DNA from: Candidatus Jettenia caeni
GTDB lineage: Bacteria; Planctomycetota; Brocadiia; Brocadiales; Brocadiaceae
Assembly (NCBI GenBank): GCA_000296795.1
Contig: BAFH01000004.1
Location: 682,001-746,000, forward strand
DNA: 64,000 bases
Reading direction: 5' to 3'
Under the pieces are notes generated by a model. That model did no database searches, was not told where the DNA came from, and saw only the letters and a list, made by a program, of their open reading frames with translations. Below are positions 8,861-17,637 of this stretch, piece after piece; within the stretch, counting starts at the first letter, position 1, and every line of letters starts with the position of its first letter. Position numbers and translations under genes: made by a program.

Positions 8861-10606
8861 TTATTCGTGATTAGTCTCACGTCTCTTTTTCCATAATGCA
8901 GCGCCAAACATTAATACCGCAACGATTCCAATAATACTTCCTATAATACCAGCAAATTTTTTCCTGTCCTTAGCTTTCAGGATCTCATGAAACTCTTTAT
9001 CATGTTTAAGTGCAGCGGCCTGGCTTTCCAGTATATTAATCTTCTGATATACCTTGGCAGCGCCATACCACCATGAAATATCCTGCTGACCATGAGCTAC
9101 ACCTTTATAGGCGTGAGCTTTATCCCCAAACCACATATCAGCATAGGTAATTTCAATTTCTGAAGGATTATTTCTTCCCGTTGCAAACAAACCATGCAAG
9201 CCAAGGATAGGTCCAATAACAGGCACTTTTCCAGCCTTTGTTTTAAAGGCTTTATACACTGACTCTCCCAACAATCCAGGCCCAAGCGCATCGGCAAGTA
9301 TATCTCCAAGCGGAAAGATGTCTCTCTCTTTAATAGGTACCTCGAAAGCGTCTAACTCAACAATTTCGTCTAAGATAAGCTGGGCTCTGTCCTGCAACTT
9401 CCACATCTCGAACATGAAATCGTTTAAATTTTCACGATATAACCTGGCAAATCTTGGGCTGTGACATTTGCTACACACTGCAACCCATTGCTCTGACCTT
9501 TGTTTATTTTCAGGAGAATAAATATCAAGACTATAATTCAGAGGGGGAAGATTGATACCATGCGGGTAATCTTTTAACGATGATTTGTAATCTACCCCTT
9601 TTGGTGGAACTGTTCCCATCCTCCACACACCTTTTGTAACCGGGTTGTGGGCGAACTTGCCATTTCCTTGGTCAAAATGGCAAAACTGGCATGTTGGTGT
9701 TCTGTAGTCTTTACCAGGCACAATTTCTGCTAACGGTTTTTCCCAATCCCAGTGCTCTCCCTCCAAATGATAAATATATCCCATCTTTGATTCACCATAG
9801 GTTTCTGCATCTGGATGATCAAAACCCATATGACAACTCATACAGGCCTCCGGTCTTCTGCCCTCTGCTGCTGCAAACTTATGTCTTGTATGACAAATGT
9901 TGCATCGATCGGTTGCATGGCAAAGGTCACATCCAAACTGAGCTGTTGGATACCCCCTCCGGAACATCTCGGGATACCAGGGTGGAATAACGTTTGCTGC
10001 CAGTCCCTCAATATGATTTGGACGTCCACGATCAGCCTCGCTCATAAATTCAGTTGTTTCCTTAGGATGACATTCTCCACACTTAGCTGGTGTAGGCATA
10101 ACAAGCTCTTTATGGTCCTGACCATGGCAATCTTTACAGAGCACTTGTTTTAGTTCTCTGCCAATTAACTTCTCTATTTGTTGCGTTTTTTCTGCAATTC
10201 TAGGATTTTTCCGTAAATTTGCATGTGTAGACTCTTCCCAGTCGTGTACAAAACCAGGCGTTACCTCTTTATGACATTCTACGCAATCAGAGGGTTTATA
10301 TTTTTCCAGCAATTGATCATAATATGTCCCGTCAGGCTTTACGTAATGCCTTACAGGAAACCAATACATTTGTAATGGTACAGGCTTATAGATATTTTGC
10401 CAGGGGCCTGCACCCTTCTCCAGTCCAACATTATTAACAAACCAATCTTTTAACGTATCAGTTGGATACAAAGCATCATAGTAGCTCATAGCCTTTTTTT
10501 GCATTTCTTTTAATTCAGTTTCTGACTGTGCTTGTAGGCTTCCAGTCAGCGAACCCCACATTAAAGGGGCGGCAAGTAAAACCGCTCCCAACCTCATTAA
10601 ATTCAT
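8861..10606 (-). CDS. Octaheme hydroxylamine-oxidoreductase-like cytochrome c, membrane anchored
   Basis: A 581-residue protein with a cleavable signal peptide (cleavage likely after SLQA), eight CxxCH heme-binding motifs (CVECH, CKDCH, CGECH, CDLCH, CNICH, CMSCH, CQFCH, CSKCH) and a C-terminal transmembrane helix followed by KKRRE. Heme number and spacing, and CSKCHSPRFA at heme 8, match the HAO family. Most HAOs are soluble; the tail anchor fits a role as a subunit of the membrane complex encoded upstream. In Kuenenia an HAO-like protein ends the homologous Rieske/cytochrome b operon. Whether the cross-linking Tyr of the P460 heme is present needs an alignment. Substrate and direction of catalysis are unknown. 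Confidence 0.9.
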   Translation of the reverse strand: MNLMRLGAVLLAAPLMWGSLTGSLQAQSETELKEMQKKAMSYYDALYPTDTLKDWFVNNVGLEKGAGPWQNIYKPVPLQMYWFPVRHYVKPDGTYYDQLLEKYKPSDCVECHKEVTPGFVHDWEESTHANLRKNPRIAEKTQQIEKLIGRELKQVLCKDCHGQDHKELVMPTPAKCGECHPKETTEFMSEADRGRPNHIEGLAANVIPPWYPEMFRRGYPTAQFGCDLCHATDRCNICHTRHKFAAAEGRRPEACMSCHMGFDHPDAETYGESKMGYIYHLEGEHWDWEKPLAEIVPGKDYRTPTCQFCHFDQGNGKFAHNPVTKGVWRMGTVPPKGVDYKSSLKDYPHGINLPPLNYSLDIYSPENKQRSEQWVAVCSKCHSPRFARLYRENLNDFMFEMWKLQDRAQLILDEIVELDAFEVPIKERDIFPLGDILADALGPGLLGESVYKAFKTKAGKVPVIGPILGLHGLFATGRNNPSEIEITYADMWFGDKAHAYKGVAHGQQDISWWYGAAKVYQKINILESQAAALKHDKEFHEILKAKDRKKFAGIIGSIIGIVAVLMFGAALWKKRRETNHE

Positions 10607-10655
10607 TATAAGCCTCCTCCCCTTAAAATCTGCAAATAGTATATACTAATTCTAA

Positions 10656-10675
10656 GTAGTTCGTTGTAGTTCGTT
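10656..10675 (-). repeat. Perfect 10-bp tandem direct repeat upstream of the octaheme cytochrome gene
   Basis: GTAGTTCGTT occurs twice with no spacer (10656-10665 and 10666-10675), a 10-bp period that puts both copies on the same DNA face. It lies in the 106-bp gap before the octaheme cytochrome start. A TATACT-like hexamer follows it in the direction of transcription. It may be a regulator site for an internal promoter; this is inference. Confidence 0.5.
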
Positions 10676-10712
10676 TTTAGCTAGCTGCTCTTTACAATAC
10701 ACACATCGATTT

Positions 10713-11807
10713 TTAAAAGATTTTTGGCAATGGCTCTGGTCCAGATGCTTCTTTTTTTTCCATAAGACCTGTTTTATACGGCCTTGTATGTTCGGGAAAA
10801 AACCACTCATCAGGACTATTTTTTTCCTGGAAAAATTTCAGTCGCATTTCATGGTTACGCGTATGATGACAAGGCCCGCATATATTAAATGCTGTACCGT
10901 ATGTTCCTACCTTAGCTATCTTCTGTCCTTCCGGCGCCTTTCCAATATCCATAAAATAACTAAACACTTCTCCTGCCCCATGACAGGCCTCACAAGTAAC
11001 GCCCTCCTCTGAGTATTTTCCTGTGCTCTCATCATAACCAGTTGTATGACATTTTAAACATGTCTTTCGATATGCATCATTTCCTGCAATATAATCAGGA
11101 GCTTCTTTTACACGATCAAAGGTTTTAAACTTGATCCTCATCCATCTTTCAACATGCGGGGATGTTAACCCTGTATGGCACTTGAGACATTTTTGACTGC
11201 CTACATAAATAGCTTTATCTCCTGTAATGCTATATTTTTTAAAATTGCCCATTTCTACCCTTTCATTCGGGTCGGTCTCTTCTGGCGTTAAAGTTGCCAA
11301 TTCTTCCCAAAAGTCAAACATTGCCTCAGCCACAACGAGTTTCTGCTCCATCTGCCTTTTATGATAATACATGCCCTCATGTGCGCTCTCCTCGCTCAAT
11401 GCTCTTCCATTCCCCCCGTGGCATACAGTACATCCGTAAACATCAAAGGGTAATTCCTTTGTATGAGAATGTTTTGCTTTCAGCTTATCCTCGTCAATAT
11501 GACAGGTCATACAACGGTCAACCTTGATTCCATTTTGCTTTTTTTCCCAACTGTAGTCACCTTTGAGCAGGATCTGTTTAATCTCATAAAGGGGATAACG
11601 CATTGCCGTAAGGCGCTTACCCAACAACTCCTTTTCTTTTACAGATGAGGCTGCTAAAAATTCCTTCTCAACCTTCAATGCCTGTTCTTCATAATACTCC
11701 TTTTGGTATTTTTTCCAATTTGGATTAAATTCATCTTTAATCCACATAGAAGAGCCTATAAAAAACAAAACGCTCAAAACAAAAAAAATAAACCTTTGTA
11801 AGCTCAT
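10713..11807 (-). CDS. Membrane-anchored hexaheme cytochrome c
   Basis: A 364-residue protein with an uncleaved N-terminal membrane anchor (about residues 6-23) and six CxxCH motifs (CMTCH, CTVCH, CLKCH, CLKCH, CEACH, CGPCH). It resembles multiheme c552/c554-type electron carriers. It lies between cytochrome b subunit IV and the octaheme cytochrome, and presumably replaces cytochrome c1/f, carrying electrons from the Rieske protein outward. The order matches the c6 subunit of the anammox Rieske/b complex. It could alternatively be called a NapC/NrfH-like donor, but heme number argues against that. Confidence 0.88.
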   Translation of the reverse strand: MSLQRFIFFVLSVLFFIGSSMWIKDEFNPNWKKYQKEYYEEQALKVEKEFLAASSVKEKELLGKRLTAMRYPLYEIKQILLKGDYSWEKKQNGIKVDRCMTCHIDEDKLKAKHSHTKELPFDVYGCTVCHGGNGRALSEESAHEGMYYHKRQMEQKLVVAEAMFDFWEELATLTPEETDPNERVEMGNFKKYSITGDKAIYVGSQKCLKCHTGLTSPHVERWMRIKFKTFDRVKEAPDYIAGNDAYRKTCLKCHTTGYDESTGKYSEEGVTCEACHGAGEVFSYFMDIGKAPEGQKIAKVGTYGTAFNICGPCHHTRNHEMRLKFFQEKNSPDEWFFPEHTRPYKTGLMEKKEASGPEPLPKIF

Positions 11808-11854
11808 AAATCACCTGTTCTAAAAATACTCAATGTTAAGTATCTTGAAATAAA

Positions 11855-12571
11855 TTATATATTGATCCAAGGTGTAGCAATGATATATTTTACATTAAAC
11901 GCTAGCCTAAAAATCATTTTAATTACCGTACCTATCATGGTTAGAAGAAGCCCCATCGTTAATACATACCTGACGACACCAAGTTTATAAAAAAAATCTT
12001 TTTTTACAAGCGCAGGAAGAACCAACCCTAAGAAATAAAATCCTATCATGAGCGCAATTCCCAATGGCAAGGGTAAATCATGTAAAGGTGGCGGGGTAGG
12101 AAAATCGTGTGTCCACTTTTCCCAAGGCCAGAAAAATGCCCAGAATGGACCTCGAAGCGCAGTGCCAATGTATATCAAAACATACCAAAAAACATAGCCG
12201 AAAACAAAGACAGATACCGCAAATTTTCTCTCTTTAAATGTATAATAACCATTCCCTTTAGGATTATTGTCTAAATAGGGGATGAGTATTAAGCCAAGAA
12301 TGATAATGCTGGGAAGTACAACACCAGCATACCATGGATCAAAATAAACTAATGCCTCCTGTAAACCTAAAAAATACCACGGCGCCTTTGCCGGGTTCTC
12401 GGCTTGCCCGGGATTTGACAATTCTCTTAACGGAGCGTCCACTACATACGAATAAAAAAGCAGCCCTACCGTGACAAAAATAGCAGCTAAGAACTCCTTA
12501 GCCACTAAATTGGGCCAGGTAAAAACTCTATCATCTTTAACTTCTCTTCCCTTCTCCTCCATAACCTCCAT
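11855..12571 (-). CDS. petD: Cytochrome b subunit IV (PetD-like, C-terminal half of cytochrome b)
   Basis: A 238-residue membrane protein with about five hydrophobic helices. The N-terminal part contains NPAKAPWYFLGLQEAL, the Qo-site loop equivalent to PEWYF in PetD and mitochondrial cytochrome b, with APWY replacing PEWY. That replacement is common in bacterial b6-type complexes with multiheme partners. At the position after helix 2 is a PYLDNNPKG turn, also family-typical. The protein is longer than plant PetD (160 residues) through extra C-terminal helices. It follows the b6 gene by 55 bp. Confidence 0.87.
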   Translation of the reverse strand: MEVMEEKGREVKDDRVFTWPNLVAKEFLAAIFVTVGLLFYSYVVDAPLRELSNPGQAENPAKAPWYFLGLQEALVYFDPWYAGVVLPSIIILGLILIPYLDNNPKGNGYYTFKERKFAVSVFVFGYVFWYVLIYIGTALRGPFWAFFWPWEKWTHDFPTPPPLHDLPLPLGIALMIGFYFLGLVLPALVKKDFFYKLGVVRYVLTMGLLLTMIGTVIKMIFRLAFNVKYIIATPWINI

Positions 12572-12626
12572 GGAATGACTCCTCAGAAATATCTTCAGTT
12601 AACTTATAGAAACTTCAACGATAGAA

Positions 12627-13397
12627 CTATAATGGACCTGAAATACCACCATCTTTACGCACTCTCCAGAAATGCACCATCATCAGCGCTGAAGCCATCA
12701 CAGGAATTGCTATACAGTGCCATACATAGGCTCGCAGTAAGGCAGGAGCTTCAATCATTGTTCCACCTAACAAAGCAAAGCGAACATCATTGTCAGCTCT
12801 CATACCCAGTATGTAGGAGAATGGTCCCTCATGGCCTAAAAACGGTGTCGCACGCGCCATATTCGTACCAACGGTAATAGCCCAGTATCCTAATTGATCC
12901 CAAGGCAACAAATAACCGGTAAAACTTAACAAAAATGTAAGAACTAACAGGATCACACCAACCACCCAGTTAAACTGCCGTGGCGGTTTATATGAGCCTG
13001 TTAAGAAAACCCGAAACATATGGATACTCACAGTAATAACCATTGCGTGAGCACCCCATCGGTGAGAATTTCTTAAAAATCTGCCAAAAGGTACTACATA
13101 CATTAAATCCACAATATCTGCATACGCCCTGTTTACATCAGGAACATAGTAAAACATTAGCAGAATACCTGTTATTGTCTCAAACAGGAATATAAAAAAT
13201 GTAATCCCTCCCATACACCAGGTAAAGCGAATCTTCGTACCATGCTCTCGCACCTTTGCCGGATGTAAATGCAACCATATATTGCTGATAATCTGAAGAA
13301 CCCTGTTTCTAGGCGTATCTGCATATCCATGACGAAATACAGATCTCCAAATTTCATTATCTGTAATTTTCTTTATTAAATCAGGAATTAATTTCAT
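12627..13397 (-). CDS. petB: Cytochrome b6-type heme b subunit
   Basis: A 256-residue, four-helix quinol-oxidising subunit. Heme b ligands are His112/His126 (14 apart) and His227/His242 (15 apart); the 14/15 spacing is that of cytochrome b6 rather than mitochondrial b. Cys61 in CMGG aligns with the Cys of b6 that covalently attaches heme c(i)/c(n). [11 protein letters not shown] and a C-terminal GISGPL also match b6. It works with the Rieske protein and subunit IV in transferring electrons from menaquinol. The split b6/IV arrangement and the absence of a c1/f gene are notable. Confidence 0.92.
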   Translation of the reverse strand: MKLIPDLIKKITDNEIWRSVFRHGYADTPRNRVLQIISNIWLHLHPAKVREHGTKIRFTWCMGGITFFIFLFETITGILLMFYYVPDVNRAYADIVDLMYVVPFGRFLRNSHRWGAHAMVITVSIHMFRVFLTGSYKPPRQFNWVVGVILLVLTFLLSFTGYLLPWDQLGYWAITVGTNMARATPFLGHEGPFSYILGMRADNDVRFALLGGTMIEAPALLRAYVWHCIAIPVMASALMMVHFWRVRKDGGISGPL

Positions 13398-13478
13398 GTG
13401 AGCAACCCTCTCTCCTTTTCACTTTTTCGCAATTTCCCTTCATAACGAAAAAAATTATCTTTCTGCTTCTCCCCTTTC

Positions 13479-15224
13479 TTATAACATTTTATTAATTTCT
13501 TCATTAGGTTTCCAAAGCACACGCTTTAAGGATATAACACTTACCGGACAATCCTTGCAATTTCCACATCGAATACACTTATCAGTATATTTAATTACCA
13601 TGCCGTCTTTGCTAACAAACGGCTGATACCCTTTATTTTCATCATACGCATCAACTTGCTTCAATGCACCAACAGGACACACCATACTGCACCGGCCGCA
13701 CAGTACGCATTCGTTTGTTTCTACATTAATATTAAGATCGCATTTCAAACAACGTAATGCTTCAATTTTTGCCTGAGCTTCGGTAAGACCGAGTTCTACT
13801 AAATTAAAAGTGCCCTCTCTATCCTCCACAGGCAGCATTTGCATCTGCTGGCGAGGAACGGCATCATAATTTTCTTCACGTAAATCAAATTCATTATCTA
13901 AGAGTGTAACCCAGGCTTTTTTCTTAGGTTCCTGAATCTCTTCTCCTCTTATGAATCTATCAATGGCCTTTGCAGCAACATGTCCTTGCGCAATACATTC
14001 AATGACAGTACTTGGCCCTAACGTTACATCGCCTCCGGCAAAAATCCCCTTTTTATTGGTCATAAGAGTATCACTAACAGCAAGCGTTCCCCATTTTGTA
14101 ACATCTAAACCATGATCGTCTCCAAGAAACTTCAGGTCTGATTCCTGACTAATTGCGGTAATGATGCAATCTGTTTCAATGGTAAATTCAGAATTAGGAA
14201 CTGGCTCTGGTCTTCTTCTTCCGCTATTATCAGGCTTACCTAATCGCATCTTGATGCACTCCAAAGCCTTTACCCTCCCATTTTCAGTTAAAACCCTGAC
14301 AGGCGCTGCTAAAAAATGGAACTGGATCCCTTCATGATCAGCCTCTTCGACTTCCCATGGTAAGGCTGGCATCTCTTCTCGTGTCCTTCTGTATACAATG
14401 TAAACTTCAGGGCCCAGCCGGTGAGCAGTCCTCGCTGCGTCTATAGCAGAATTTCCACCACCAATAACAACTACTTTTTTACCCGGACTTCTCGTATCGC
14501 CATCATTCACATTTTTCAAAAACTCCAAACAATCCACGACCCCTTCTGTTCCGTCTTCTCCGGGAATTTCAAGCCTTTTTCCTTTTTGTGCACCGACAGC
14601 TATGAATACGGATTTATATCCTTCGTTAAATAAATCAGAAATCGTTTTTCCCGGACTTCCAATCGGCGTATTCGTCCTGATATCAACACCGCGCTCTAAA
14701 ATATGGCTTACATCAAACATAATTTGATCACGGGGAAGTCTGTATGAGGGAATCGCCCACATCATCATGCCGCCTACTTGGGATTCTTTTTCAAAAACAG
14801 TTACCTTGTACCCCATACCGGCAAGGTCATTGGCAGCAGTTAGTCCTGCAGGACCAGCTCCAATGATAGCAACTTTTTCCTCCCTTTGCTTTATTTTTAG
14901 AGAGGAAACCCTTATCTTATTTTTGTAAATATAATCCGTAACAAACCGCTTTAAAGCATCAATTGCTACAGGTCTGTCAAAATCGCCACGTTTACATCTG
15001 CTCTCACAGGGATGCGGGCATATGTAGCCACAAACGGCTGGAAATGGATTAGTCTCTTTCATCAATTCGTAAGATTCTCGGTACTTTCCTTCCTGAATCA
15101 AACGAATATAACCGGGCACATCCATGTGCGCCGGGCATCGGTGCTGACAACGAATATTTTCCTTTAACCAATCCAAATCAACAAGCGCCCGTATTCCCCG
15201 TTTTGGTAATGTTGCTTGTTCCAT
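13479..15224 (-). CDS. GltD-like NAD(P)H/FAD oxidoreductase with extra ferredoxin domain
   Basis: A 581-residue flavoprotein. The N-terminal Fe-S domain (CQHRCPAHMDVPGYI, then CGYICPHPCESRCK) and two Rossmann folds (FAD motif IIGAGPAGLTAA, NAD(P)H motif VVIGGGNSAIDAA) are those of the glutamate synthase small subunit/NfnB family. The C-terminal 110 residues add two [4Fe-4S] clusters (CVLCGRCSMVCP and CIRCGNCKDCP). Its place between Rieske and cytochrome b6, rather than beside gltB, indicates a cytoplasmic module of the respiratory complex. It may link the quinone pool to NAD(P)H, and electron bifurcation or reverse electron flow has been discussed for the Kuenenia homologue. Confidence 0.88.
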   Translation of the reverse strand: MEQATLPKRGIRALVDLDWLKENIRCQHRCPAHMDVPGYIRLIQEGKYRESYELMKETNPFPAVCGYICPHPCESRCKRGDFDRPVAIDALKRFVTDYIYKNKIRVSSLKIKQREEKVAIIGAGPAGLTAANDLAGMGYKVTVFEKESQVGGMMMWAIPSYRLPRDQIMFDVSHILERGVDIRTNTPIGSPGKTISDLFNEGYKSVFIAVGAQKGKRLEIPGEDGTEGVVDCLEFLKNVNDGDTRSPGKKVVVIGGGNSAIDAARTAHRLGPEVYIVYRRTREEMPALPWEVEEADHEGIQFHFLAAPVRVLTENGRVKALECIKMRLGKPDNSGRRRPEPVPNSEFTIETDCIITAISQESDLKFLGDDHGLDVTKWGTLAVSDTLMTNKKGIFAGGDVTLGPSTVIECIAQGHVAAKAIDRFIRGEEIQEPKKKAWVTLLDNEFDLREENYDAVPRQQMQMLPVEDREGTFNLVELGLTEAQAKIEALRCLKCDLNINVETNECVLCGRCSMVCPVGALKQVDAYDENKGYQPFVSKDGMVIKYTDKCIRCGNCKDCPVSVISLKRVLWKPNEEINKML

Positions 15225-15265
15225 AAATATAACCTTCTTTAAAGAATGTCTATTGAAATTTCATA

Positions 15266-15784
15266 CTAAACAATTAATTCTGTCTCAATAGGTACAATTT
15301 TACTTGTATCTACAACTAATTTTCCACTATCGGATAAAACAACTTCAAAGTGACTTAAAGGACGGGGAGCTGGTCCGGCAAAATTCACACCGTTTCGATA
15401 GTATTTACTTCCATGGCACGGACACTCAAAGATATTCTTTTCCTTTGAAAATTCCACCGCACATCCCAGGTGTTGACATACTACCGAAATCGCCTTAAAA
15501 CTGTTGCCATCTCGCACAACAAATATCTTTCTTGATTTAAGCGTGGTTACCGAATTTTCAGGAAAAGATTTAGGCTCTCCTACAGCAAATTTCGGTGAAG
15601 GCTCGAAAAGTACCTTAGGATAAAAAAAACCCTTATATCCGAGAATTTGCGATAAATAAGCACCTATGGTTGCAAAAAACAATCCCCATCCTGCTACTGT
15701 TAAAAAATTTCTACGGGAGAAATTAAACCAAATCCTTCCTTCGGTTTCCGACGTATTGCGTCTGGTCTTTTCTTTCGCTTCCAT
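15266..15784 (-). CDS. petC: Rieske [2Fe-2S] protein
   Basis: A 172-residue quinol-cytochrome c reductase iron-sulfur subunit. Twin-arginine-type N terminus (SRRNFLTVAGW, residues about 23-33) with a retained membrane anchor. The cluster motifs are CQHLGC (103-108) and CPCHGS (121-126), giving Cys103, His105, Cys121 and His124 as ligands and Cys108-Cys123 as disulfide. FAGPAPRPL near the C terminus is the usual loop of the family. First gene of the operon, with CAGGAGG a few bases before ATG. Confidence 0.95.
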   Translation of the reverse strand: MEAKEKTRRNTSETEGRIWFNFSRRNFLTVAGWGLFFATIGAYLSQILGYKGFFYPKVLFEPSPKFAVGEPKSFPENSVTTLKSRKIFVVRDGNSFKAISVVCQHLGCAVEFSKEKNIFECPCHGSKYYRNGVNFAGPAPRPLSHFEVVLSDSGKLVVDTSKIVPIETELIV

Positions 15785-15883
15785 AATATAAACCTCCTGC
15801 TAAAATCCTTATCTAATTACTTAAATTGTATTATTTTTATATTTTTCCAAAACAAAATTTCTTATAGTACTTAAAAGCCGCAT

Positions 15884-15910
15884 ATTATATTTAACAATGA
15901 AAAAAGTCAA
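15884..15910 (-). promoter_or_regulatory. Probable sigma-70-type promoter of the respiratory complex operon
   Basis: On the minus strand TTGACT (15905-15910) is followed after 15 bp by TATAAT (15884-15889), 100 bp before the Rieske start codon. The spacer is two bases short of ideal. The untranslated leader of about 95 bp leaves room for regulation. Confidence 0.5.
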
Positions 15911-15937
15911 GTACATTTTAGAGAACTCAAATATAGT

Positions 15938-16183
15938 TTATGCCTTTTTAACGAGCAAACGGTAAGCACCTCGAAGATTTTCTACTTTAATAATTTTATG
16001 ACCCTCTTCTTTCAAACTTCGAGGAACACTTCTTATCGGTTCTCCATCGTCTAATATTACTTCTAAGACCTGACCAGAATCCATCATTTCCAGTTTTAAC
16101 TTTGTTTTTACAAAGTTAATAGGACAAAGCACCCCTCTTAAGTCAATCTGCTCATCAGGATTAATGTTTCCATCTTCTACCAT
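15938..16183 (-). CDS. TusA-family sulfur-carrier protein
   Basis: An 81-residue single-domain protein with the family signature DLRGVLCPINFVKTKLKL, in which the Cys of CPIN carries persulfide sulfur. The VILDDGEP and IRSVPRSL segments complete the small alpha/beta fold. It ends the sulfur cluster, 23 bp after the JAMM peptidase gene. It could be the sulfur donor or acceptor for the neighbouring cysteine synthase, DsrE-like protein or sulfite reductase; the partner is not determined. Confidence 0.9.
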   Translation of the reverse strand: MVEDGNINPDEQIDLRGVLCPINFVKTKLKLEMMDSGQVLEVILDDGEPIRSVPRSLKEEGHKIIKVENLRGAYRLLVKKA

Positions 16184-16206
16184 GTATAAAACTCCAAATA
16201 TTTATG

Positions 16207-16677
16207 TTATATCCTAGTTATCTCTTCTTCCTCAAACTGCTTCTTTACTTCATCATAAATCCATGATCTGACTTCAATCTTTTTGCCTTTCTCGATAGCA
16301 ATAATCATGTAGGAATAACCAAACCATGCGTGTTCCGTATCAAAAGCAGATGGTATTGCAGGATGGTCCGGGTGGGAATGGTATATTCCTATAATCTGAA
16401 GACCCTTTTTTGCTGCTTCCTTATCAACCCTTGTAAACTCTTTGCCGTCTATTTCATATCTATCATGGGTTCTTTCTGTATTTTTGTTCTGTACAGGATA
16501 AACTTCAACCACCTTTTTTTCAGATGTATTTGTACCAATTAACAACCCACAACATTCCAGAGGATAACTCTTTCTTACCTCATTCTCTATGTCGTAAAGT
16601 TTACGAGCATCAATACACAATGATCCCATGGATTCCTCTTGAATTCTTACAGATTTTACCTTTACACACCTGCCCAA
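16207..16677 (-). CDS. JAMM/MPN+ metallopeptidase (Mec-like)
   Basis: A 156-residue Zn peptidase of the Mov34/MPN/PAD-1 family. The JAMM motif is intact: HSH, ten residues, then Asp in the segment starting GIYHSHPDH, with the upstream LECCGLLIG strand. In Mycobacterium, Mec removes newly made cysteine from the C terminus of the ubiquitin-like carrier CysO, and mec lies next to cysM and cysO. Here the gene overlaps cysteine synthase by 16 bp, which supports the same pathway. However, no ThiS/CysO-like carrier gene is present nearby, only TusA. A start at MGSLCID (16629) is possible. Confidence 0.88.
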   Translation of the reverse strand: MGRCVKVKSVRIQEESMGSLCIDARKLYDIENEVRKSYPLECCGLLIGTNTSEKKVVEVYPVQNKNTERTHDRYEIDGKEFTRVDKEAAKKGLQIIGIYHSHPDHPAIPSAFDTEHAWFGYSYMIIAIEKGKKIEVRSWIYDEVKKQFEEEEITRI

Positions 16678-17618
16678 AAACTTGTACTCAAATAACGGTC
16701 TCCCCTATCAGGAAAAATCGTAACAATCAGACCTTTCTCGAGTTCACTTGCCACTTTCAATGATGCCATAAGTGCAGCGCCGGAAGAATATCCCACAAAA
16801 AATCCTTCTTCTGCTGCAAGTTTCTTAATAATCGTATAAGCATCTTCTGTCTCTACTGCAATTTTTTTGTCAGGGAAATGATCATCATAAATACCAGGAA
16901 CAACAGAGGTACTCATGTGTTTCATACCTTCCAGCCCATGAATTGAGGCAGAAGGCTCGACCGCTATTACTTGAATGCAAGGGTTATATTCTTTAAGGCG
17001 CCGCCCGGTACCCATAAGAGTACCACTTGTCCCTAAACATGCAATAAAGTGAGTTACCTCACCCGCCGTTTGTTTCCATATTTCCACACCCGTAGTATCA
17101 TAATGCGCTTTCCAATTTGCAGGGTTATTATACTGATCGGCATAAAAATATTTTGAAGGATCTTCGTTTACCATTCTTTTCGCTTCTAACATTGCACCGT
17201 CTGAACCAAGCAATGGATCAGTAAATATAATCTTGGCTCCAAAGGCACGTATGATCCTCTTCCGCTCCTCACTAACATTCAAAGGCATCACTAAGGTTAC
17301 TTTATACCCTCTTGAAGCACCAATGAGAGCATAGGCAATGCCCGTATTCCCCGATGTTGAATCTATAATAATCTTATCGTAGTTAAGCTTTCCCGTTTTT
17401 TCAGCTTCTTCTATAATTCGCAAAGCTGGACGATCTTTTACAGAACCTCCCGGATTAAACCATTCGGCCTTGGCATAGATCTCCACATCTTTATCTCTCA
17501 ATTCCTTTGCAATTCTATTAATTCTTAAGAGAGGAGTATTTCCTACATTATCCAAAAGTGAACTATTCGGAATCCGCTTTGATATGCATTTTGTATTCTT
17601 TATAGCAGTACTCACCAC
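16662..17618 (-). CDS. Cysteine synthase (PLP-dependent)
   Basis: A 318-residue fold-type II PLP enzyme. The Schiff-base Lys is about residue 61 in NPGGSVKDRPA, the phosphate-binding loop is in TSGNTGIAYA, and the glycine-rich GTSGTLMGTGRRL follows. It condenses O-acetyl- or O-phosphoserine with sulfide or a protein thiocarboxylate. The adjacent JAMM peptidase favours a CysM-like, carrier-dependent enzyme over plain CysK, but substrate residues cannot be assigned by eye. The DsrE-like gene ends 19 bp upstream. Confidence 0.9.
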   Translation of the reverse strand: MVSTAIKNTKCISKRIPNSSLLDNVGNTPLLRINRIAKELRDKDVEIYAKAEWFNPGGSVKDRPALRIIEEAEKTGKLNYDKIIIDSTSGNTGIAYALIGASRGYKVTLVMPLNVSEERKRIIRAFGAKIIFTDPLLGSDGAMLEAKRMVNEDPSKYFYADQYNNPANWKAHYDTTGVEIWKQTAGEVTHFIACLGTSGTLMGTGRRLKEYNPCIQVIAVEPSASIHGLEGMKHMSTSVVPGIYDDHFPDKKIAVETEDAYTIIKKLAAEEGFFVGYSSGAALMASLKVASELEKGLIVTIFPDRGDRYLSTSFWAGV

Positions 17619-17637
17619 GACACTACCTCATCTTGCG

